From Canna indica (lineage: Eukaryota > Streptophyta > Magnoliopsida > Zingiberales > Cannaceae): a stretch of DNA of 64,000 bases. A program made the position numbers and the translations under genes. Shown here piece by piece: positions 1 to 11,828 of this stretch. The stretch is taken from contig CP136894.1 in assembly GCA_034359265.1 (NCBI GenBank), positions 34,130,501 through 34,194,500 of the forward strand, in the 5' to 3' direction. Positions within the stretch are counted from its first letter, which is position 1. Every line of letters starts with the position of its first letter. The notes beneath the pieces are model-generated. The model saw only the letters and a list, made by a program, of their open reading frames with translations. It ran no database searches and had not been told where the DNA came from.

Positions 1-697
1 CTACAGCAGCATCAAAAAAATTATACTTGAGAAGAAATTATCATGTCTAAATGCAATGCAATGCAATTAATTCATGTATTTTTTTTTTTGACAAAATCAA
101 AAAAATTATACCTTGAGAAGAAAAGGTAAGAAGGGAAAAGCTTTCTAATTCCTCTCTTCAACTCAACTCAGGAAAGGCCGTTGAGGTCGCCCTCTCTTCA
201 ACTCAACTCAACTCTACCCCATTAAGGTCGCCCTCTCATAGCATCAATGTAGGCAGGGAGGGCCGGCGGCCCTTCCACCTACCGCCTGCCGAAACCGTAG
301 CAGGTGGCTGCTAGGGTTTTAGCAGCCCGAGAAAGAGAGAGAAGGGTGGAATACCAGCGGCGAGCGGCGGGGGACTAGCGGCGAGAGGCGGGCGCGCGGC
401 AGAGAAATCGCAGAGAGAGAGAGAGAGCAAGCGAGTAAGCGATCGAGCGGGAAAAAAAAAGGATCGCGCAGGATTATAGATTTTAATTTCTGACGGCGAG
501 GTGCGGTCACAAGCAGTAGTCGCAAAACTATAGTCATGCCGTCGTCGTGTCTTTCATATCGTGACAACCATGTCTGTAGTCGCACATATGAGCCTGTTGC
601 GACCCATGACGCACGTGGTCACAGACCGATCGCATTTGCGACCACAAACAGTGTCGTCGCAATTAGGCCGTCACAGATATAATGATTTTTAGTAGTG
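1..697. mobile_element. CACTA transposon, right-hand end (rest lies outside the window)
   Basis: The terminus reads AGTAGTG at 691-697, the reverse complement of the CACTA start, and the outermost bases on the opposite strand read CACTACTAAAAA. The inner 480-690 carries repeated short motifs around TGCGACC/GGTCGCA in both orientations, as expected of the subterminal transposase-binding repeats of CACTA elements. Inside them is a GC-rich block (about 240-480) with a (GA)n run near 412-426 and 5'UTR-like sequence. That block may be captured gene DNA, but I recognise no protein. The left terminus is not in the window, so length and target duplication cannot be tested. Confidence 0.7.
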
Positions 698-895
698 GTG
701 CCAAAGTATCTGATCCCCTACTCGGTGATCATACGACTAGGAACATTTAGAACTGGGGGCTCTGGATTCTAAGTCTCACTGTCATGATCTCGTCATGGCC
801 TTAGAATCATTTGTTTGAGTACAAAGGGTTCATCATCATCTTATTAACTAAGATACAACATATGATGAAAAGATGCCTCATTTTATTTATGTTAG
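698..895 (-). repeat. LTR fragment related to family X, inverted
   Basis: The reverse complement of this stretch aligns with about 9118-9290 inside the complete solo LTR at 9047-11445. Shared phrases cover the Gly-like CCAAGGCCATGA and TAAATGTTCCTAGTCGTA blocks. It is cut on the left by the CACTA terminus at 697. No gene is visible. Confidence 0.6.
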
Positions 896-1189
896 TGATA
901 TGCCCTAGAACCCTCATGTAATAAAGAACTCTTCATGTAAATTTTACTTATTAAAAAAAAAGCAATCTTTATTATTTAGTGCTCATGTTAATTCATTTGC
1001 TTGCATAAAGACTTAAACTATGTAATGAAGTCCTAGGTATATGACATAGTGCAGAGGAAATCATGAAGTGTTCATGATGTGAGATTCTTATTGCGACGAT
1101 GCCTTACAACGGCTCTCGCCGTCCATGATAGTCTTCACTGACGGTTCATAAACGGCACTAGCCGTCGGTGACAACGACTATTCTAGTAG
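896..1189. other. Unassigned sequence ending in a degenerate CACTA terminus
   Basis: No coding potential is visible. From about 1080 to 1189 there are GACGG/CCGTCGGTGAC repeats like the subterminal repeats of the CACTA element at 6188. The stretch ends in TTCTAGTAG, an incomplete reverse CACTACTAGAA terminus. AGTAG at 1185-1189 is also the left target duplication of the solo LTR that follows. Confidence 0.45.
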
Positions 1190-1512
1190 TGATAAGCTCA
1201 TGGCATATGGTAGTGTTCTCATGAGAGAGGCGTCCCGCATGCTGACTGATGCGAGAAGAAATGACACGCTAAAGAGAGGGGGGGGGTGAATAGTGGGTTA
1301 CCAATTAATTTAGCATAAGTCCATTTTTTTTCGTTTCTTGAAATATTAGGCTAGTTACTAGTTTATTTAACTAAGTGCAAAAGCAAATAATGATCAACTG
1401 AGCATAACACACAAATGAACATTGCTAACACAAGATTTATAGTAGTTCGGCTTCAACCAATCCTACATCCATTACTTAAACACTTTGTTTAGGATTTTAA
1501 CTAAATTCACTA

Positions 1513-1720
1513 TATGTTTTCTTCATTGGATATGATAGGATAGAATTGGATAATAAATGGGAGAGAATTGGATATGAATATTTTAAATCTGGTGTACATT
1601 GGAAAGCATATTAATTTTATACTATTCTCATCCTATTTTTTTCTAATCAATGCACTAAACAAACCATGGATTCAAAACTATATCTTATCCTATCTCCCTT
1701 AATCCTATGAAGGAAACAAG
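1513..1720. mobile_element. MITE, 208 bp
   Basis: The ends form imperfect 17-bp inverted repeats (TATGTTTTCTTCATTGG and CTTGTTTCCTTCATAGG). The direct repeat CACTA flanks both sides (1508-1512, 1721-1725). The interrupted LTR sequence reads through when the element is removed, as judged against the related LTRs at 47261 and 51121. The class is uncertain; hAT-like is possible. Confidence 0.6.
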
Positions 1721-2372
1721 CACTAATTGTTTAGGCTTCCTAAGAGAGAATTTACACCAAAAACTCACAACCTTCTCCCCAAAGGTACCTTCCCACCTCC
1801 CTCACACTCTAAGGATACCGTAAACCTAGTGTACATGTGGATTTATGCCTCTACACCAAGGCAACCACTCAACAATGACTAACCATTAGGTCAACACAAA
1901 CTTTAAATGCATGATAAACAACACAAAATACAATATAAATGGAGCAACAAATACACTAAACAAATACTTAGCTCCAAATGATCTGACTCCTCTTGATGAC
2001 TTTTGATGATAAATCTTTGGAGAGTAAAGAAAATCAAGGTTTCAAGCTAAAACTAATGTAATGTTCTGGCTCAACAAGTTTCAGTAGCTGCAAAAGTAGT
2101 TGTTGGGGCTGCCGATTGAATCCCGATCGATCATCGGTCGATCAACTGTTGGTTGACCCTTTGACCAAAACTGCACTGTTTCAGTTTCAGTACGAATTCG
2201 AGTTCGAGTTCAGGTTTCGGGTTTGGTTTCCTTCATCACCATCATGCAATTTCAAGGAATTTACAATTAATTTAGACTCAAAAACCTAGACGTACTCTAA
2301 TTTTCAAGTTGATCTAATTTCGTGTCGTTCTTCTGATTGTGAATATTGCATGCTACTCAACTTGGAACCTAA

Positions 2373-5300
2373 TGAAAGGAATAGTGCCCTTGAGCCAATC
2401 ACATGTCGATGTGTTTAGGGACTATTCAAGGGTAATCAACTTAATGAGGCAATTTTTTCATCATATGCTGCATCTTTATTCATAAAATGGAATCCTTACA
2501 TGTGTGTTAATAGGATGTTCCACGGGTGATAGTAGGTGTAAGCAGTCCTTGGACCTGAGGTTGTCATGGTTACCTTATGAGTGACGACCCATTGCTTTGG
2601 TTCTATCACTGCGTGGCCCTCAGCGTCATGTGTCGGGTATTACTGGGCATGGGGAAGCATTCATGGAGATAGGTGAGCAACCAACATGGAATCAATTACT
2701 CCTAGTGAGAGGAGATAATGTTTTATGTGTCCCTGCAAGTGTCGACTCAAGAATTTCTAGCCAAAGTAGACATAAATGTCAGGAAGATGTTTTTGACGTT
2801 TTATTATTGGGACGACATCTTGGCGGGTGGAATACATATGAATCGGTATTAGGGTTTGACACTTCTTCCGTACCCTAGCTGACTTCGGGAAATTGTAACC
2901 GAGAGATTTAGTTGCACGGTAACTAATCACCGAAGGGCGTTCGATCCCAGTAGATTGAACCTCACACTATCCGAGTAGTCATGACACGTTGCTAGACGTC
3001 AATCTTTACTTGTGAGTGGAGTCCCTCACGACCACACTAAAGGGGTTTAGTGGAGGCTCGTAAGATTCGAATATAAGTCGTTCTATTGGATCCGACTGTC
3101 TGTTATGCACAACTCACTACTGGCTTAGTGTGGGGCCCAGTGGGTCACACACAACAGGCTAACCTCTTAATGGACATAATGAGATAAAACTCCAAATGCG
3201 GCACTATATGTCTACTAGCATGGACATGCTGCAACTCGATTACGAATCTCGTCTACGGACATAATAGGAGAGGTATTTCCTATAGGAACGAATGTGCGAG
3301 GAAGGAGTTCCTTGGTAACCCTAATTTGTAGGGCATCCCTAAATTGTAGGGATTGGCACATAATAATATTTTATTTGATTGATTAAATTTAATTATGAAT
3401 TAAATATTTAATTAACCACTTGACGGGGATTGTATTTAATTATGAATTAAATATAATTTGATTTTGAATCAAATATACATGGTGGGAAAATTAGTTTCTA
3501 ACCATGAGCCTAACCAATTAATTAGGAATTAATTTATTTGGATAAATTCTAATTATTAGGAATTTGATTTATGGAGATAAATCATAAGATTAATAGATAT
3601 ATGATTTAACAGGATAAATCATAATTCTATTAATTAATAGGAAGTCAAATTATTTAGATAAACCTCTTTCCTATTCTTTAGGGGATTGGTTTAGTTAGAT
3701 AGTTATCATTCTTGTTAATATGCTATTAATTTATGGAGATAAATTAAAGTTTAAATTTAATTGGATTTAATTAATTTCTAATTAATTATGAAGTCATTAA
3801 ATGTAAATTATTTTTGGAGGCAAACTCCGAAATTTTAAATTCTGGGGAGAGTTTTTAAAGGGGGTCGGGTCTACTCTTGTAGCCGCCCATGACTCCTATA
3901 AATTGGTGGTTGAACCTCCTTCAAAGGTTGATGGAAGTGAATTAGTTTACCATCTTGAAGAGGATTAATAACTTGATTCTTGAGAGGATTCTTGAGTGGA
4001 AAAGTTCCTAAGATTCCCTCCTACTCTCCCTTGGTGGCCGGCCATATTCTTCCTCCTTCCTCGGGCTTTTGTGAAGCCAAATTGAAGGTGTCTTCTACTT
4101 GGGTGTGTCGCTTACTTCATCCTCTTGGAGGAGTCCAAGAAGGACAGCGAGGTATTCTTTCAACTATCTTCTCGTTGCGTGGTTTTCTCATCTCCTCTTT
4201 CTCTCGTTTCGGAGCTCGGTTCTTGGTGGAAGGGCTGGCCTAGCTTTTGAAGTTTTGGGGTTTGAGAATGTTGGCCCAAGGGTTGCCCCTAGACTTCGAT
4301 CTCTATTCTGATGATAACAAACATGAAACTAATGCATTTGTAAAGTTTTGAGGTCAGGTTGAGATTACGGTACACATGCGAAGTTTGTTCGGAGAAATAC
4401 AAAAAATTGGCAAAAATGGCTTTAAAAATGAGCGAGTATAAAATCTAGAGTTAGGATTAGAATTTATGTAATATGACTCTAGGATATGTCCCAGGACTAA
4501 TTGTAATGATATCCAAGTCAAAACTTGGTAACGAAACCCGGAAATGAAACGCGCAATCAGTAAACTTCAAAATCCAGCCTTAGCCCAGATACAGTCGACC
4601 GGCATAAGCAAAAAACTAGCAGCGCCTAAATTCGGTCGATCAATTGGTCGACTGCCAGAAGCCATTTAAGGGCAGTAGGGTATTTGGTCGACCGCTTGGT
4701 CGACTGAATGGTGCCCAAAACTGGCAAAGCGTTGCGGTCGCTTGGGCGGTCGATCAGTCGATCGACTGATGATCGATCGGCAAGCGACCGGGCGTCTCCC
4801 AACGGCTAGAAAAATGCCTATTGGGTAGAGCAGCCGCCAACCTCTTTTAACCCTTCTTAACCAGTCATTAAAGCTTCCTAAGTGAGATTTATTCCTACTA
4901 AGCTTGATTTGCTCGCACTTGCTTCACCGATCAACAATCCTTCTCAAGCGCTCATCTCGCCTCGACTCCGGCTACAATTCAATCTCACCATCTTGTGGAG
5001 TAGGAGGCATTGAAGGCTTTGGAAGGAGCTCTTTATTGTTGTCTACTCTTTAGCTCTTTTTGTTGTAATTTTACTTGTTATTAAACTTGATTTACATTGT
5101 AAGCTTGCTAGGTGTGCTAGGTTAAACACCTCAGGGTTTCCTTTGTAGAATTGTATTTTGCCTAGGTGAATAAGTTTGAGGCAGGCTCAAAGAGGTGAGA
5201 AGCGAGTCCTCAGTTGTATTCAAAGGGAAACACATTATCTATAAAGGATTGGTTAGAAATCCTTGGTATGGAGCCAAGGTAGTAGAGTAGGCGGTTGGCC

Positions 5301-5766
5301 AAACCACTTTAATCTTCCAACTTTGCATTCCCTTTTTTTTATTGCTTATAGTTGCTTTGTATACTCGCTATCGCATATCATTTAGTCGCACTTAATTTGG
5401 GTTGAAGTTGGAATTTATTTAAAATAAATTGAATTAAAGTTAAAATTAACCCAATACTATTCAACCCCCCTTCTAGTGTGGGTATTTGAACAACAGAGAA
5501 AGCTTCTCCGTTGAGCCACTACGAGTCTGATTGTTCGCTGCCCCTTTGTTGCGAGGTGCTTGGTGTTGACTTTCATTGGAGGATGTGCGTGTGTGTGTCT
5601 TGAAACGGGAATAGGAACACCCATTCCAACCACGGTATAAGGTATATCTTTTCCTTCTACTTGTACATTGAATTATTTAAAGTTGCTAAAGTTGATCATT
5701 GTTTTCGGGATGGTTTGAATTTTTTAAATTGCTATTTCCGCTGCGTTTTTGATTTCCATCCCAACA
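2373..5766 (+). mobile_element. Solo LTR of family X (copy 1), split by a Sirevirus-like solo LTR
   Basis: It begins TGAAAGGAATAGTGCCC and ends CCCAACA, between identical target duplications CCTAA (2368-2372, 5767-5771). It aligns along its length with copy 2 at 9047-11445, though copy 1 lacks about 250 bp near its start. Removing the nested LTR and its duplication leaves about 2.16 kb. No PBS, polypurine tract or coding region is present. The U5-like end and a possible TATA (CCTATAAATT near 3894) suggest plus orientation. The parent family is not recognised; a Copia origin is likely from the style of the ends. Confidence 0.8.
4269..5495 (+). mobile_element. Solo LTR, Sirevirus-like Copia, plus strand
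   Basis: It starts TGTTGGCCCAAGG and ends in ACAACA. The target duplication GAGAA lies at 4264-4268 and 5496-5500, and removing the insert restores the family X sequence found in copy 2 near 11185. It shares the AACAAACATGAAACTAATGC segment and the terminal CAACCCCCCTTCTAGTG block with the LTRs of the element at 42428-50606. Direct and inverted GGTCGA/TCGACC motifs are frequent near 4600-4790. It is 1,227 bp with no internal region. Confidence 0.82.
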
Positions 5767-5861
5767 CCTAATATTATTTTTCAATAAAACATTAGTTCCA
5801 ATTTTGTTAACATCAAAACCGAGATTAAGACCAATGTTGAAAACCTTAGACCAACAAGTAG

Positions 5862-6187
5862 GTCCAGTGAAATATCTCCCGTTGTAGCCTATTTGCAATT
5901 ACTTTTGATATGATCAGTATATCATTTTGCACAAAGAAATTGGTCAAAAGTTTGCAAAAGTCTCCGAGATAATTGTTTTTTGGGCACAAGTGTAATTGAA
6001 GTAATGTTCACTTCACCAAGAAAATGTTTAGATTGAAACAAGCTCTGCATGGCCTCATCAACATCATTGCCAATAATGTTCTAAGTGGCTATGTAGAGCT
6101 CTTCAAGGTACATGGAGCCTCCTTTGTATGGCCTTAATTTTGATGCCATTGTTGATGAATCCTGTAAGAATAAAGACTCACTAAAAA
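5862..6187. other. Unassigned sequence between a solo LTR and a CACTA element
   Basis: I see no gene, splice pattern or repeat end here. A plus-strand stretch at about 6032-6063 would read RLKQALHGL, resembling a Copia reverse transcriptase motif. The flanking codons do not continue the match, so I do not call a gene. Confidence 0.3.
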
Positions 6188-6597
6188 CACTACTAGAAAT
6201 GTTAGAATCACTGACGGTCATCACACACAGCCGCCTGAGCCGTCGGAATGAACTACGACTTTCTTATGATCGTTGCCGCTGTTGCAGATATAGCAACATC
6301 TGCAATGGTTTTCTTACAACCGTTGCTTATAAGTTGATGGCGTGAAGGCGGTACGCGAATGAAAAAACTTATCAGCAACGGCTTCGTGAGCGCCATGTGG
6401 GCCGTTGGTGACTTAACAATACATTAGCAATAGCTTGCATACGACTTCTGAATTGCCGCTCGTGAGTCGATGGTACACTCGCGGTGCAAAAATATTTTTT
6501 TATCACCAACGGCTTCGCGAGGGCTGTGTCGATCATCAGTCATGCTATTTTTTATTTGCAATGGCTCAACAACGGATGACTCAGCCGTTGGTGATAG

Positions 6598-6984
6598 ATG
6601 TTTTTATCTATGTTCGCGCCTGCCCTCTTTCTTTCTTCCTTCTTTCTTCTCCTCTACGCCAAATCACTGTTGCTGCTGCTGCCGTTGCCTCCCCTCCTCC
6701 CGGATTCGAATTCAGATACGCCTCTGCCTCCAACTAACCCTCTCCCTCTCCCTCCTCCTTTACCCCCTTCCAATTGGATTCTCGGCGCCGTTGTGGTTAG
6801 GGTCGGCCAAAACCTCCTGTCATTGACTGATACCACACTTGATCCTGCCATTGTTCCTCCTATCATTGATCCTTCTCCCATCGAGGTTAGTTTGTCTAGA
6901 CACAGGCAGCCACGCAGACCGAACAGGATTCAGCCTCCGCCAGTCGCGGAATCACAATTATTAATTAGTGTGCGAGGACAGTGA
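6598..6984 (+). pseudogene. Proline- and leucine-rich open frame, possible first exon of the CACTA gene
   Basis: A 128-codon frame runs from just inside the left subterminal repeats to an AT-rich, intron-like stretch. Its middle is rich in proline and serine. Low-complexity N-terminal regions of this kind occur in plant CACTA-encoded proteins, but no domain can be named. Position and direction match the downstream transposase-like exons, which is the only reason to list it. It may be untranslated sequence. Confidence 0.3.
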
Positions 6985-7061
6985 TAATGTATTATTAATT
7001 ATTAATTATATATAATTCATTATATCATAATATAATATTGTACTTTATTTTTATTCTGCAG

Positions 7062-8271
7062 GTTCAAGCAGGAGGATGTCCCCGATACTATATCAGGGAC
7101 GATCAGACAGTACATGCATGGGGCATGGCCCACATGGTCTCACGTGCCCGTGAGCACGTCTACATGCTCTAGCGCGAGTTTGAGGTACGTATTTAAATTT
7201 TTTATATACATGATGAATATATTGGTACTGAAATTATTGTTTTATTTTGTAGACTCGCTACACATGGCTAGAGGACCAAATGTCCTTTATTTATATCGCG
7301 TGGGAGGTGATTTCTCGATAGCAGTACAATAGCCAGCTGAACAAGGCCCGGTCCCAGGCTATGGCTCGAGCTGGGACAAGAAGCATTGCGAAGACTTGGG
7401 GATATGACCCTTAGTGGATTATTCCGAATGTCTGAGACCAGCTCGTGGAGCAATGGTCATCGGACCGGTGGTAGAAGGTATCTCGGACTGCGGCTAGAAA
7501 CTGCATGTCCAAGGGTGAGCACACCACACTGGCGGGTCTATATCATTTGTAGTGCACAAGAGTTGTATGGTAAGTATTATACCTTAATTTTAATTATATA
7601 TTGTATTTGTTTGATGGTGTATAAATAAATGTGTTTCTTTCATAAATGTAGATGACGTTGATGGTTGACGGGACTATCCAGCGACCCACCTAGGTGGAGG
7701 TGTTCGAGCGAACTCACCATCGAGGACATGGGGCGGGGGATTACATTGACACCCGCATTGCAGTCACCATGGTAATTATATTTGTTTCAATCATGCAATA
7801 TTTATTTATAATTTAAGTTTATAATTAGGAAAAATATGAAACAAAAATACAAACTCGTGTAGGAGACCTACACTTGGACTGTGACATAGCGCGGGGGCAC
7901 CGCCAATGACTTTGACGCCCGAGCGTGGGTCGATGCCTCCAGTGGCTAGTACCACGGCTGTGTATATGGCTTCCTAGATAGTGGCCATGTGCGAGCCGTG
8001 CTTGGGCCACATGGGGCACCGACCCCTCCGCTCGCAGGTGAGCAGCCCTCCATATCTCGGTCTCAGGATTAGAGCTGGATTGCATCATTGGAGTAGCAAG
8101 TCGCGCATCAGAGTCGAATAATGGAGGAGATGCATGCCATGTTAAGGCATATCTCAGCTCAGACCGATGTTGGCATCCCATCGACATTAGATCCATCGTC
8201 CTCGACCCAATCCACGCCAGTCTACACTCAAGCACTATAGACGCTGCCGCACGATCCCGACCAGGCTCCAC
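7062..8271 (+). pseudogene. Transposase_24 (Ptta/En/Spm family) remnant
   Basis: Several exon-like blocks follow CTGCAG at 7062 and are separated by AT-rich introns. Read in their best frames they give features of the plant transposase family Ptta/En/Spm: a segment with RYTWLED, then LVEQWSSDRWW, a stretch of SRTAARNCMSKGEHTT, and later VEVFERTHHRGHG. This order (Trp/Tyr-rich core, WxS block, then the F-x-x-TH block) is known for the family. The blocks contain in-frame stops, for example TAG at about 7170 and TAG within the segment near 7316, so no functional protein is made. The family call rests on motif memory and not on an alignment. Confidence 0.55.
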
Positions 8272-8929
8272 CGCAGTGAGACTTTATTTGATATTGTTGA
8301 CTTGACTTGTGTTTTGATACCGTTGACTTATGATAGTTTTGGATGTTTTGATATATACATCACTTACGATAGTTTTGATCTTATCGTGTTGATACGATAA
8401 TTTTGATTTGTATCGTGTTGATATGAAAGTTTTGATTCGTATAATTTTTATACAATTGTTGATAATTATAATTATAAATATAATTGTTTTGATGTATATC
8501 TGGGTGTACCTGTTATGTGTATGTGAATGGATATGTGTATGGGTGTGTGTGTTAGGTATCAGGTTATATAAATGTATCAATGGAAATTAAAATTTTTAAA
8601 TTTTTCAGTTATGGGCTAATAGCATCAGCGATAGCTTACCCACGATCGTCCGTTTGAAAGTCGTCGCTGAAAGCGTATCACAATTCTTGGGCTGCATCCT
8701 TAAAGCCATTGATGATGACCTATAGCAATGACTCAGTAATAGCCCTTCAGCAATAGCCCTTCAGCAATGGCGTTACCATGGGCAGACGGCTGTTGCTGAT
8801 AACTATATACGCAATAGCTGCATGGTCGTTGTTGTGGCCATGGCTGATAACGATATCAGCAAGGGTGTACGGGGTCATTGCTAATATATTGGCCAAGGCA
8901 TTGGTGACTTAAATAGAAAGGGTTTCTAG

Positions 8930-9046
8930 TTTAAGTCCTTCTTATCAAGAATAGAAATTGAGAAGAATCCATATGGTATAAGCTATAGGGTTTGACACTA
9001 GTCATGACCCTAGCTGGATCGAGACCTTATAGTGAAAGGATATGAG
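8930..9046 (+). repeat. LTR-like fragment (family Y), left piece
   Basis: This reads as the left part of a sequence that continues at 11451 once the solo LTR at 9047-11445 and one copy of its ATGAG duplication are removed. It shares GGGTTTGACAC and ACCCTAGCTGG phrases with family X near 2850, so Y is a relative of X. No gene. Confidence 0.5.
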
Positions 9047-11445
9047 TGAAAGGAATAGTGCCCTTGAACCAATCACATATCAATGTGTTTAGGGACTATT
9101 CACGGGTAATCAATTTAATGAAGCATCTTTTCATCATATGTCGTATCATTATTCATAAAGATTATGATGAACCCCATGAATTTGGGTAAATGATTCCAAG
9201 GCCATGATGAGATCATACTAGTGGGATTTGGAATCTAGATGCCCCTGTTCTAAATGTTCCTAGTCGTAGGATCACCGATTTGGGGATTGGTGATTTTGGG
9301 AAGATTGCTGCACTTGGTACATGCCCTATGCGATAGGAGGTGGCTGATCTCACAGTTACCTTTGAACCATCATTAATGTACAAGTGTAGGTGCTCATTAG
9401 TTCACTGAACAGACCTGCACGACGAACACAATATGGAATCCATACATGAGTTTCAATAGGATGTTCCTCAGGTGATAGTAGGTGCAAGCAATCCTTGGAC
9501 CCGAGGTTGTCATGGTTACCTTGTGATTGACAACCCATCGCTTTGGTTTTATCCCTACGTGATCTTTAGAGTCATGTGTCAAATACTTCTCGGCATGGGA
9601 AGCATTCATGAAGGTAGGTGATCAACCAATATGGAATTAATTACTCCAAGTGAGAGGAGAAAATATCCTATGTGTCCTTGCAAGTGTCGACTCGGGAATC
9701 TCTTGACAGAGTAGATATGAATGTCGAAAAAGATTTTCTGACATATGTCATTATTGAGACGACAACTTGGCAGGCGAAATGCATATGAATCAGTATTAGG
9801 GTTTGACACCTCTTCCGTACCCTGGCTGACTTTGGGATATTGTAACCAAGGGATTTAGTTGCACCGAATGGCGTACGATCCCTATAGATTGAACCTCACA
9901 CTATCTGGGTAGTTATGACACGTTGCTAGACGTCAATCTTGACTTGTGAGTAGAGTCTCTCACGACCACGTACACTAAAGGGTTTTAGTAGAGGCTCGTA
10001 ATATTCGAATAGAAGTCGTTCTATCGGATCCGACTCTCCATTATGCACACAACTCATTACTGACTTAGTGTGGGGCCAAATGGGTCACACACAATAGGCT
10101 AACCTCGTAATGGACTTTATGTGATAGAGTCTGAATGCAGCACTATATGTCTACTAGCATGGACATGCTGCAACTCAATCACTGATCTCATTTGCAAACA
10201 TAATTGGAAAGGTGTTTCCTATAGGAACGAATACACGAGGAAGGAGTTCCTCGGTAATCCTAATTTGTAGGGTAGCCCTATTTGGTAGGGTAACCCTAAA
10301 GTCGTAGGGTATGTTACGCACTATTATTTTTAGGGGTTGATTAAACATAATTATGAATTAAGTAATTAGTTAACCATTAGAAAGGGATTATGTTTAATTA
10401 AGAATTAAACATAATTACACAGAGAGAAATTTTGATTTTTCCATGTGCCTACATCTATTAATTAGGAACTGGGTTATTTAGATAAATCATAATTAATAGG
10501 GAATTGATTTATTTAGATAAATCATAAATTAATAGATAATTGATATATTTGGATAAATCTTGGTTTTATTAATAAATAGGAGTTTGATTTATCTCATCCC
10601 TATTTTTTAGGTGATTGGTTTTTTGAGATAAATATAATTCCTATTAATAGGCATTTAATTTATGTAGATAAATTAATACTCTATTTAATTGGTTTTTGAT
10701 TTATTCTGAATAAATTATAAAACCATTAAATATGAAAATAAAAGAGGCTGGAGGCAAACCCCAAATTTTTGAAATCCGTGGTGAGTTCAAAATTGAACTC
10801 AAGTGGTCGGCCCTCATATTCTCTCATGTGGCCGCCCCCTTTAAAAGAGTTAAAGGGTAGCCGAACCATGGGTGGAAAAAAAAACCGAGAGAGAGGAAAA
10901 GATCAAGAGAGAAAAGATTGTGGATCTTGAGAGGGGTTCTTGTGTGGAAGAGTTCCAAGAACCCTAAGTTCTTCTCCTTGGTGGCCGACCTCCTCCTTCT
11001 TCATCCACACGTCTTCTCTTCTTTGGTGTGTTGCAACTTTCATCCTCTTGGAGGAGTCCAAGAGAAAAACAATGTATCTTCACCTCTTCTCTCTCGTTTC
11101 GGTGTTTTCTCATCTCCTCTCCTTCCTTCTTTGGTGCCCGGTTCTTATTGTAAAGGCCGGCCATGCCTTGGTGGATTTTGGGATTGAGAAAGTTCTCCGT
11201 TGAGCCACAATGAGCCCCTGTGTTTGCTGCAAGGTGCTTGATGTGGACTTACATTCGAGGACGTGCGTGTGTGCATCTCAAAACGGGGATAGGAGCAGCC
11301 ATACCAACCGCGCTTTTGAGATATATCTTTTCCTTCTTCTCCTATGTTGAATTCCTTAATATTGCTAAAGTAGATCATTGTTTTCGGGATGGTTTGAATT
11401 TTTTAAATTGCTATTTTCGCTGCATTTTCTATTCCTATCCCAATA
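9047..11445 (+). mobile_element. Solo LTR of family X (copy 2)
   Basis: It runs from TGAAAGGAATAGTGCCC to CCCAATA (expected CA, mutated) between identical target duplications ATGAG (9042-9046, 11446-11450). It aligns with copy 1 (2373-5766) and is 2,399 bp. The right third contains GA-rich, 5'UTR-like sequence (10870-10960) and a U5 with TTTTCGGGATGG at about 11384. Short frames inside it are shared with copy 1 only because they are the same LTR, and are not genes. Confidence 0.85.
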
Positions 11446-11450
11446 ATGAG

Positions 11451-11828
11451 TGCACGGTAAGTATGATCATTTGATTCATCAGAATGTTCTATTTGAAGCA
11501 TTCGTCACTACTTGGGTAGTCATGACATGTTGTGCTAGACTTTGCCCATGACTTATGAGAACCAAGGGTATTTAGAGGATTTTACCCTAGGTGCGGAAAA
11601 AAGTTTTTCGATGATGTCAAAGTGTTGATATCATAATCTCATTGCCAATTGGTGATGAACCTAGTTAGTCACACACAATAGAGCTAGTTCTAGTTGAGAA
11701 TGAATTCATTCCAATTAAGGTAGTTAATTAGGAATCAATTACCCGATTAAGCTTGCAAGGATGCTAGCACATCCCGAATATGAATCGATCGATTAGGTGG
11801 ATCCGAATGAGAAACGTTGATATGAGAT
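11451..11828 (+). repeat. LTR-like fragment (family Y), middle piece
   Basis: Continues the family Y sequence of 8930-9046 and is cut at 11828 by the Tat-type element, whose target duplication GAGAT is at 11824-11828. It shares the pattern GTAGTCATGACA...GCTAGAC with family X near 2970. No gene is seen. Confidence 0.5.

Larger units (their letters stand above)
1190..5856 (-). mobile_element. Solo LTR, Sirevirus-like Copia, split by two nested insertions
   Basis: The outer bases are TG at 1190 and CA at 5855-5856, flanked by identical 5-bp target duplications AGTAG (1185-1189 and 5857-5861). The minus-strand start TGTTGGTCTAAGGTTTTCAAC and the GGGGGGGTGAATAGTG block near 1284 match the LTRs of the Sirevirus-like element at 42428-50606. 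Insertion of the family X solo LTR at 2373-5766 divides it, and a MITE sits at 1513-1720. Its own sequence is therefore only about 1 kb. Internal region, PBS and polypurine tract are absent, so it is the product of LTR-LTR recombination. Confidence 0.82.
6188..8929 (+). mobile_element. CACTA transposon with decayed Ptta/En/Spm-type gene
   Basis: The left end is CACTACTAGAAATG at 6188. The right end is degenerate, reading GGGTTTCTAGT near 8918-8929 instead of TTCTAGTAGTG. Both flanks carry subterminal repeats of the CAACGGC/GCCGTTG/AGCAATGGC kind (6220-6600 and 8610-8910). The interior carries a broken multi-exon transposase-type gene and an AT-rich stretch with CA/TG repeats at 8280-8590. No clear 3-bp target duplication can be read because the right terminus has mutated, so that boundary is approximate. 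Confidence 0.7.

Noticed and set aside
319..585. 88-codon minus-strand frame at the left edge
   Set aside because: It overlaps CACTA subterminal repeats and a (GA)n run, with no family match.
6032..6063. RLKQALHGL as a Copia reverse transcriptase fragment
   Set aside because: Only one short motif fits; codons on both sides do not continue the RT sequence.
8284..8590. Thr/His- and Ile-rich frames near 8.4 kb
   Set aside because: They come from AT-rich and (CA)n-like simple sequence inside the CACTA element.
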